Positions 56,880 to 64,000 of a stretch of DNA of 64,000 nt are shown here, piece by piece. The translations under genes were made by a program, and so were the position numbers. The notes under the pieces are model-generated. The model saw only the letters and a program-made list of their open reading frames with translations, ran no database searches and had not been told where the DNA came from. How positions within the stretch are numbered: the first letter of the stretch is position 1; the number at the start of each line of letters is the position of its first letter. This DNA is from Epiperipatus broadwayi. Lineage: Eukaryota; Onychophora; Udeonychophora; Euonychophora; Peripatidae. Where the stretch lies: the NCBI GenBank assembly GCA_028023455.1, contig JAQFVV010012416.1:6987594-7051593 (forward strand), given 5' to 3'.

Positions 56880-57219
56880 TAGAGGTTTCTTATTTCTGGG
56901 CTCCAGGCCTATTCCCCTTTACCAAACTATACTTGGACTTCTATCCCTTGACATGAATAATGCTAAGCATATATTTCAGAGCATCATATACACATTTTAT
57001 CCAAGTAGCCATGCTCAATTATCCACCCACCATTAACATGAAAAGTGCAAATTCATACATCATCACTATGCCACTCAAAAACTTCTTCCAACAGATACCT
57101 CCACAAAGAGTCACAAACAGCCTTGTGTTATATATCCCTTTCTCTCTTTCTTCTGTTACTGTAAATGCATTATTCCCATATTGTTTCACTATTGAATATG
57201 GGCCTTTATAAATATCCTG

Positions 57220-57221
<2 letters not shown>

Positions 57222-57263
<42 letters not shown>

Positions 57264-57264
57264 C

Positions 57265-57296
<32 letters not shown>
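57222..57296. repeat. Compound TA microsatellite
   Basis: Two TA/AT runs (about 57222-57258 and 57268-57296) separated by ATATCCTGAT. A matching TATCCTGA / TCAGGAT pair at their borders makes the whole segment able to fold back. Confidence 0.85.
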
Positions 57297-57298
<2 letters not shown>

Positions 57299-57433
57299 GG
57301 ATGCCTTAATGGATATCCACAAACCATCACTCAGTCCCCAACTCAAAATGAGTGAGATAAGCTCATGTATTTCTTTCATACCTCACTGTTCTTTTTTAAC
57401 TGTTGAAGGTCCTTTTCCTGGTCCTTCTTCTTC

Positions 57434-57841
57434 TCAATAAGATCTTGTATTACCAAAATTTTGGTCTGATAAAGCATGGGTACAGATTTCCCATAATGAA
57501 GTTGCATAGGCACAAAACCTGTTGACAGGGTCATGTCCAATTAATATAGATAACCACCTGTTGAATCTGGTCAACCCATTCACAATGCTTTGCATTAAAG
57601 TGTATCCTGAATAACTGCACAGCTTCCACATTATGCATTCACAAGGGTTGTATTCAGGGTTATGAATAGATGTTAGCACATGCTTAATATTCTCCTTGCT
57701 GATCCATTTCTTCCATTCAGCTAACATAAATGAGGTACCATGGTCAGAGATGATTATTTGTGGTTTTCCAATTTTACTAAAGTATCGGTTTTGTAATAAT
57801 TTTATAGTGTTTTGGGTGTTAGCTTGAAGTATGGGATACAC
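57434..57841 (-). pseudogene. Gypsy B integrase core fragment
   Basis: 135 open codons. IIISDHGTSFM is the second-aspartate motif of the integrase catalytic core, and the following HNPEYNPCE resembles the segment before the catalytic glutamate (usually ..P..NG..E). The frame then degenerates. The first aspartate is upstream, in the broken part. Confidence 0.8.
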
Positions 57842-58838
57842 GACTTCTCATTTGGTAACTACATCACACCCCACCATTAAATACTTCATCCAATAAAATT
57901 GAGGTAAGGGGCCATAGTAATTTACTGCTATAATTACATAAGGATTCCTTGCAAGTATTGGGTTCAATGACTCTGTATAAGATTTATTCAGTGGCTTGGT
58001 TCTTTGGCAGACTTTCACACCCTTTTACTACCAACACTACATCTTTGTACTGCTTTGGCCAATAAAACCATGTGCATATCATCTATGGGTGTACATAATA
58101 AGTGGAATGTGCTTATTTAAAGACACCACAATTTGCCATTGATTAGTGGAGGTATCGATGCAATTTTGCAAAATATTTTTTTAACTGCACAATGTTTACA
58201 CTGTTCTTTCTCTGGGTTGGCTTTCGACCCAGAATTATTTCCTGCTCCTTATTATTCTCTGACACTTGCCTACAATAGATGTCCTTCTGTTCTTGATTTT
58301 CCAACTGATATAGATATTGGTTTCAATATCGTCCTTACTGAGTACATCCACTGCTGTGATGCACACATTATCTGAATGTAAATGTTGTTGTTCCAACTTA
58401 ATAGGGTTTCAGCTTAATGCATCTGCAACTGCATTGTCTGACCCTTTACAATTTTGGACTGTATAATAAAATCCTGAAGCAACAGGCTTTACATCACAAA
58501 GTGGCTATTTATTAAATAGCTGTGCTTCAAGAATTCTAAACTTTTATGGTCTGTGATAACAACCACCTGTGAGCCAAGGAGAAATTGGCAGAACTTCTGG
58601 AGGGCCCATATGACTGCCAGAGCCTTTTCTCCACAGTATAATTCAATTCCAGGTCTTTTAATAATCAGCTGATAAAATATAAGACTCTTAGTTGACTATC
58701 TCCATGAACTTAGAATAAAGTAGCTCCCAGGCTATAGCCACTGCTATCAGTTTGAAAATAGAATGGCTAGCTGAAGTCTGGGTAAGTTAACATGACTTGC
58801 TCCAGAAACTTCTTAATTGTTTCAAAATTCTCTTCTTG

Positions 58839-59430
58839 TTAACTGGTACATTTCCATGGTGCAGCCTTCCTTATTATTTGAAGTAGGGATTCCATATCAA
58901 GAGCAAAATCTTTATAAAATTTATTATAAAAATTGCAAAACCCAAGGAAGGATCTAATTTGCTTTTTTGTCTTGGGCTTTGGAAACTCTTGAATGGCTTG
59001 TATATTTTCATACAGTGCCCTGATGTCTTGATTGTTTATGATGTGGCCCAAAAATTTTTCTTTCTCAGCCACCAAGTTACTTTCTTTATGTTAATTTTTA
59101 TTCCCTTACATTCTTTTAAAAAATGTCCTAAATGTTGGAAGTTTTCTTCTAAATTCACCAATACAATGACCATGTCATCAACATAGATTGCTATCATTTG
59201 CTTGATGAACAACATAGATTGCTACCATTTGCTTGATTTCATCTGACAAAACCCTGTCTGGACACTTCAGTAAGCCAGAACCACTGTTCTTCAATCGAAA
59301 GGGGCATCCTATTGAATTGATATGAATATCCATTATACCAGAATAGAGTATATCTTTTATTTTCAGGATGCAATTTGATTTGCCAGTAGCTTGCTATAAG
59401 ATCAAGAGTGGTAAAATATTTTTCCCTCAA
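58839..59430 (-). pseudogene. Gypsy B reverse transcriptase fragments
   Basis: Piece 59430-59239 begins KYFTTLDLIASYWQIKLHPE, the RT motif with the first catalytic aspartate (TTLDL..YWQI). Piece 59075-58839 contains FLGHIINNQDI and then IRSFLGFCNFYNKFYKDFA, the conserved connection region of gypsy RTs. The catalytic YxDD segment between them falls in a damaged stretch near 59180 (a short duplication of ACATAGATTGCT is visible there). Confidence 0.85.
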
Positions 59431-59750
59431 AATTTTAGTAATAGCTCATAAATCAAAGGTGGCACCATTATTCTATTCAGTTAACAGGAGGTGCATAACC
59501 AAACAGTACTGTCCTTCTTTTTCATGACCACCACTGGATTATTAAAAGGGGATGATAGAAATGATTCCCCACACCATATTGTTGGGGCTTGGAATACAAC
59601 TGTGATTGGTATGGTTGATTATCTATCACCTTTATCTTATGTTCATACCCATGAATAATTCCTGTAATTATTTTTTGGTATTCTTAAAGCAGTTGCTCTA
59701 TCTGCTCCTGCCTTTCCTTTATTAATGTAAATGTTGAGTCTTCAATTCAA

Positions 59751-60134
59751 TTACTTTCCATGATGGGATCCTCTGGACACAATCCATTCCCATTGAATGA
59801 TGAATTTCTTGAAGGTAAAGGGTATGACTTTACCTCTGCACCTAACCTGAAACTTCTTGAAATTCAATGTGTACTGAATATGGTGCGTCATGTTTGTTCC
59901 TATAAGAGCTTCATGTATTATCCCCTTCATTATTAAAAAGGCATGATTGAGCTGGATTTTTCTCATCCAAATATCAATCCATATTTGTTTGGATTCAACC
60001 CAAGCTTTCTTATTATTGGCCAATGTAACTTGGTTTGCTTTGATGGGTAGGGTTTTAATGACACGGATTAACAATTTCATTTGGCCATACAATTCTCCAG
60101 AGATCACCGACACCTGACTCCCCAAATCCAACAA
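59751..60134 (-). pseudogene. Gypsy B protease fragment
   Basis: 127 open codons starting MLDLGSQVSVIS, an aspartic-protease active-site motif in which the usual D[ST]G is DLG; the catalytic Asp remains but the neighbouring residue is changed. The later HEALIGTNM resembles the conserved (I/L)(I/L)G..(F/M) of retropepsins. It processed the polyprotein in the intact element. Confidence 0.8.
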
Positions 60135-60930
60135 AGTTTCTAAATAATGCCCTCTAGCATTATCTTAATTTTGGGGCATTGTTGCACATTATATTGGGAC
60201 ACCTTTTCTTCCCAGTCACAAGTCACCATTAGCCATTAATCATGTTATATTTGTTTTCTTTTATTCCTCAGCTTATTTCTAGGACCCCTAGGCAAGGAAT
60301 CATTAACTGAGTCCTTCCTTGTTAACCCTTTATACGGGTTAGTCTCTTGTCCAATTTTGGGTGTTTATTGGGCCAGACATCATTATGGTGGCTTGCCTCT
60401 CTCCCTCCATTTCTCTGGAGATCAGTGTTGGTATTAGACCTTTTAAATATTCAGGTCTGATGTAGACTATGAATGCTGTCTGTTGAATTTCCCTTTTTCC
60501 ATGTTAGTACTTCATTTCTTCTGTTATGATACCATGGTGGTGTGTCATGGTTTCTGTAGCATCATGGAGGTATTTTCCTTTTATACCGAAGAGCACTTAT
60601 TCTCAGTGCATCATCTCTTCTACATGGGGTTTTTACTTGGAAGCTTGGACCCTCATTCTTTGTTTATTGCTGAGGTAGCAATTGTTGTATGCTGTTAACA
60701 GCTCAGCCGCCTGCTCAATGGATCAACAATCTGTCCCAATAGCATCCCCTCAATATAGTTGGGAAAACTGTATCAGATTATCCAGATGATTTGGAGTTCC
60801 ATGAGTGGATCTGTTGCCAGGGCCCTTAACTTGGCCCCTTATTTTCAGAAGAAGGGGCATAGGATTCACCAGGTGAGCATTTCTCCTGAGACACCTTATA
60901 TTTGATGCTCTCCTGACAATCACACTTTAA

Positions 60931-61786
60931 TAGCAGTTTGTGAGTGCCTTTTTATATAGCAAATGTTTTTATTAGTATATCTATTTATAATTACAAAAGA
61001 ATAAAAAAATAAATTTAATTCTAAATTTATAAATTATTATAAATAATTATAAATTTTAATTATAAAATAATAAAAAAAACTTATATGCAGCATATATTCC
61101 TTACATCAATCAAATTTCCATTATTCTGATTTAAATGGAAAAATGAATTGCAAGTTAGGTATAACAAATAGTAAACTAGATAAAATAAGCAAAAAATACC
61201 GTAATAAGTAATTTTTACTAAACTCTCCACACAATATAAGCATATGAAATGGTACTCATGTGATGTTTTGATGGTTTTATAAGTAATTTTTATTTTCACT
61301 TCATTATAGATGTAATACCTTTGCATGCATGTGTGCATATGCTTAGTAAAGACAGTTGTTTTTTTCTGCTTTATTTAATAATGAAATAAGGATGCTGTGA
61401 TTATGTGCTTTCTGCCAGATAAATAAAGCAGAATGGAAAAAATAATTTACTTCACAAAACTACACACCCACACATGTGCAAAACTATTTCAATAATAAGT
61501 AATAAGTAAATTAGATTAAAAAAACATTAAAAGGTCTAATATGTAAGCTATAGATAAATTTATTACTCTTTTGCATCTATATTTATAAAAAATGTATACT
61601 GTATATCATAATTTTATTTCTTATGGATTATTTTTTTTACTTGGAAAGTATACCACCAGGTGTTAGAAAGCATCTATTGTAGATTGTATGCTAAAGCAGT
61701 ACCATATAATTTTTATATTTTATGATTTTTTTTTTTTAATTTTTGCTTTGAACATTTGAATTTATTTTGATTTTCACCATCTTTAG
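60931..61786. other. Intron sequence with a small hairpin
   Basis: Nothing coding. An inverted repeat of about 18 bp (61360-61378 and 61423-61442, TTTCTGCTTTATTTA) forms a small fold-back. The last part is T-rich ahead of exon E. Confidence 0.45.
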
Positions 61787-61829
61787 TTTCATCCAAAGTG
61801 TTTCATCTCAGGTTATTTGGACCCCAGAA
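61787..61829 (+). CDS. Host-gene exon E
   Basis: A 43-bp exon after acceptor CACCATCTTTAG, ending at donor CCAGAA|GTAAGT. One base completes the codon left by exon D, then FIQSVSSQVIWTPE follows and ends on a codon boundary. It is very short, but phase and both splice sites fit. The next exon was not found in the remaining 2.2 kb. Confidence 0.62.
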
Positions 61830-62290
61830 GTAAGTTTAATTATCAAAAATGTTTTTTTGTACTTCGTAACTAGCAATTCATTTTGAAAATATCATTCAAA
61901 TTTTTAAATAAGTTTTGCTCATTTAAATTAAAAATTTTAATTATATTTGCAACCTTGATATTTATATATATATAAATTTTGGAATATTTTATCTTTGAAA
62001 GAATTATTTATTATTGTGTAGCAAGTATCGAATTTAAACATGAATACTATGTGCACTAATGATCCAAGATTCAGATGCCGTAATAAATTACTTCTGTTCC
62101 CAGAGCTGATGTTGTGATCAGAAAGTATCATGTGACGCTTTGATTGGTTCAAGTAGAATCATTGGATTTTGATATGGATAAAGTGAAATGCATTCAGAGG
62201 GGCATAGCCCATCATTTTATCATTATAACTATTAAATAACTAAATGTGTGGTTTATATATGTAATAAGATCAGATATTTTATGGTAATAT

Positions 62291-62473
62291 CTCCACACCA
62301 AAACTCAATATATTTATATTATTCTATTTATTTCTATACTTAGCGCTTAAATTGAACATCGTTATTAGAACTATCTATCTATAGCTTTGAAACTGAAGGC
62401 ATCGTTCCTTCAAAAGCGCTAAGTATAGAAATAAATAGAATAATATAAATATATTAGGTTTTGGTGTGGAGAT
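62291..62473. mobile_element. Small MITE with long, near-perfect TIRs
   Basis: Terminal inverted repeats of about 57 bp (62291-62347 and 62414-62473), starting CTCCACACCAAAACTCAATA and differing by a few bases. The centre of about 65 bp includes GAAACTGAAGG..CCTTC. No TSD is obvious, and I cannot assign a superfamily. Confidence 0.75.
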
Positions 62474-62544
62474 TTTATCATTATACTAAAAATGGCAGAT
62501 TGAAATAACTTTTGAAAATATAGATATCATTGTTTTTGATTTAG

Positions 62545-62715
62545 TTGTATATTGGTGGTTATTTATCTTTTCTACATGTGTGCGTGGTCATGTATATCAG
62601 TGATTATTTATCTTTTCTACATGTGTGTGGGTATGTGCATTATTGGTATGAGATAGTGTGAATAATTGATGGGTACTTGAATGTCTGAGTTCGAATCCCC
62701 TATATTTGTATGCAT
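62545..62715 (+). repeat. HH-1 3' fragment with perfect box B
   Basis: Lacks the hammerhead but keeps the tRNA-like 3' region with GAGTTCGAATCCCC (near 62688-62701), an exact Pol III box B. A 35-bp internal duplication (GATTATTTATCTTTTCTACATG-like) is present. Confidence 0.7.
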
Positions 62716-63023
62716 ATAATAATGAAGAAGTTATCAACCCAATATTTTAAAAAAATCTGTATAAAATTTATTTTTTTGCACTTTTTACAATATTTTATTA
62801 AATTCTATTATCTTAATTTCAACTCTTTGTGCAATTTTTTTCAAAGCTACAAAACACATTTCCTTTAAATTAATTTTTATGTGAATGTATGATAAACATA
62901 TCTTAAAACACACACGCACATATATATATATACAGACATATGTGCATAGCTGTTATTATTGCATCGTTCAATTCATTTAAAACGATGTATGTATATATAA
63001 TGTAGTTGTTAAAAATGGTATTA

Positions 63024-63053
<30 letters not shown>
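63024..63053. repeat. AAT microsatellite
   Basis: About ten uninterrupted AAT repeats. Confidence 0.95.
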
Positions 63054-63059
<6 letters not shown>

Positions 63060-63524
63060 TTGTATGTATATGTAAACATACATTTTTAAAGTAAAGTTAT
63101 TATATGTTTATGTTAAAAATAATGTAACACAATTGTGTTTTGTAGCTCTGAGAAAGAAGCAGAATAATCAAAATTAATATAAGTAAATTTAACAAGCGTT
63201 GTAAAGAATGTATAGTAAAAGAAAATTTTGTAGAGATTTTTTTAACATAAGCAATGCATAAAGTTTTTAAAAAAGTACTGAAAATCTTAGAAAAATATTA
63301 CATATGGAATTTGTAGAATTTATTTTAAAAAAAGTTGAAATAGGTGAAAGATTGAACAACATCTGGCAAAAGAAGTAATAGGTTAAAGCTTTTAAAAATT
63401 TCAATGATGAAAATAGTCATAACAAAATTGTGTGATAAATAAAAGTTTTGAATATTAAAAAAAGTAGAAAATTGTTTTGTGGTTAGATTAAAAAGAGGCT
63501 TATTATACATACAATTGTATGATG

Positions 63525-63697
63525 GATTAGATTGTAAAAGACCTAGAAAAAGACCACAGGTGAGATGGATGTATAAAATAAGGAAATGTATGAGGTAATA
63601 TGGAGAACAGAGATTAGGGATCAGAGAAGCTGGATTGAACTTGTAAAGACCTTTATCCTGCAGTAGATTGATAATGGTCGAAAATGATGATGATGAG
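63525..63697 (+). mobile_element. RTE LINE 3' fragment, sense
   Basis: 5'-truncated RTE end: AAAAGACCTAGAAAAAGACC and CCTGCAGTAGATTGATAATGG match the C-terminal coding end of the intact copy, followed by a GATGATGATGA tail. A typical dead-on-arrival insertion. Confidence 0.85.
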
Positions 63698-64000
63698 TTA
63701 TTTGCATCATCTAGTTGAACAATGAAATGTTTTTAGAAAAAGTAAAATTTTATTTCTATTTTTCCAAATACATGTAACTGCTATTTGTGATATACAAGTT
63801 AGTACCGAACTTTAAGTGCTTTTTTTTAAGATGTTAGTTTGACTAGTGACACCTAGTGTAAGAATTGAATAGTTAATCTTTGCATTCATGATTTCTCCAA
63901 TTTTTTTTTAAGTCAAGAACTTAAAACATATATATTTTATACTAATTTGTGTACTGTTAGTAAGAGTTAAATGTGTTAAAAAAGTTTAAATAATGTTTGA

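Larger units (their letters stand above)
56880..60930 (-). mobile_element. Ty3/gypsy element B, decayed
   Basis: Polyprotein remnants in the canonical order reading leftwards: protease (60134-59751), RT (59430-58839), RNase H end with a GSDNAVADALS motif (near 58440), integrase zinc-binding and core (58060-57434), and integrase C-terminus with GPYSIVKQYGNNAFTVTE (57206-57150). A long TA microsatellite (57222-57296) has expanded between integrase core and C-terminus. Upstream 60140-60930 is probably gag, without recognisable zinc knuckles. This part is GC-richer than its surroundings. LTRs not found. Confidence 0.85.

Noticed and set aside
63121-63170. Possible terminal exon after TTTTGTAG
   Set aside because: In the phase required by exon E it reads CTC TGA, i.e. 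one residue then a stop. A possible end of the gene, but too little to support.

Overview
This is a strongly AT-rich eukaryotic (animal) window with no bacterial gene organisation. It reads as introns of one plus-strand host gene, filled with layers of transposable elements. Five short exons (8091-8151, 17895-18042, 28658-29046, 42474-42568, 61787-61829) have good splice signals, and their reading phases match at all four junctions. They give about 245 codons of a protein I do not recognise, with introns of roughly 10-19 kb. Long introns, RTE and Penelope-like elements, and a hAT element with widely shared ends suit an AT-rich invertebrate such as a chelicerate, mollusc or cnidarian. I cannot choose between these.

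Element classes seen: (1) RTE-type LINEs, including one full-length copy at 30683-33972 with an 11-bp target-site duplication (TSD) and a single frameshift. (2) A second LINE family, 'LINE-B', with an endonuclease/RT half at 35383-37066 and an RT/zinc-finger half at 23320-24722. (3) Two decayed Ty3/gypsy elements (10104-13010 plus; about 56880-60930 minus). (4) Penelope-like elements (PLEs) with RT and GIY-YIG domains (18425-20540 minus; a head-to-head pair at 45497-49375 with an 11-bp TSD). (5) A short tRNA-like SINE, 'SINE-A', six copies, four with clear TSDs. (6) A 426-bp non-autonomous hAT element with a perfect 8-bp TSD. (7) Several fold-back elements.

The most interesting content is three unrelated-looking repeat families, called here HH-1, HH-2 and HH-3. 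Each carries type I hammerhead-ribozyme cores (CTGANGA, stem II, GAAA, very short stem III, and stem I arms that pair). They occur as units of about 385-480 nt in direct tandem and/or inverted pairs, and six insertions have TSDs of 12-14 bp. This matches the known 'retrozyme' type of non-autonomous element, which is thought to depend on PLE-like machinery. PLEs that could supply RT and endonuclease lie in the same window. One PLE has an HH-3 double dimer inserted in its RT; the other has an HH-2 unit inserted in its GIY-YIG region.

Layout: 0-4 kb RTE debris with a nested HH-1; 4-7.3 kb SINE-A, HH-1 inverted pair, LINE-B; 8.1 kb exon A; 9.8-13 kb SINE-A and gypsy remnant split by an HH-2 trimer; 14.1-14.7 kb PLE-end fold-back; 17.2-18.0 kb fold-back and exon B; 18.4-20.5 kb PLE; 21.8-23 kb GC-richer island and fold-back; 23.3-24.7 kb LINE-B; 25.7-26.9 kb fold-back and HH-1 dimer; 27.4 kb hAT; 28.3-29.0 kb ribozyme fold-back and exon C; 30.1-34 kb HH-2 and intact RTE; 34.4-38.3 kb fold-back, LINE-B and HH-1 array; 38.3-42.5 kb mostly unique intron and exon D; 43.7-49.8 kb repeats, RTE, PLE pair with HH-3; 50-56 kb mostly unique with an HH-2 palindrome and a 160-bp tandem duplication; 57-61 kb gypsy; 61.8 kb exon E; 62.3-63.7 kb MITE, HH-1 and RTE tail.
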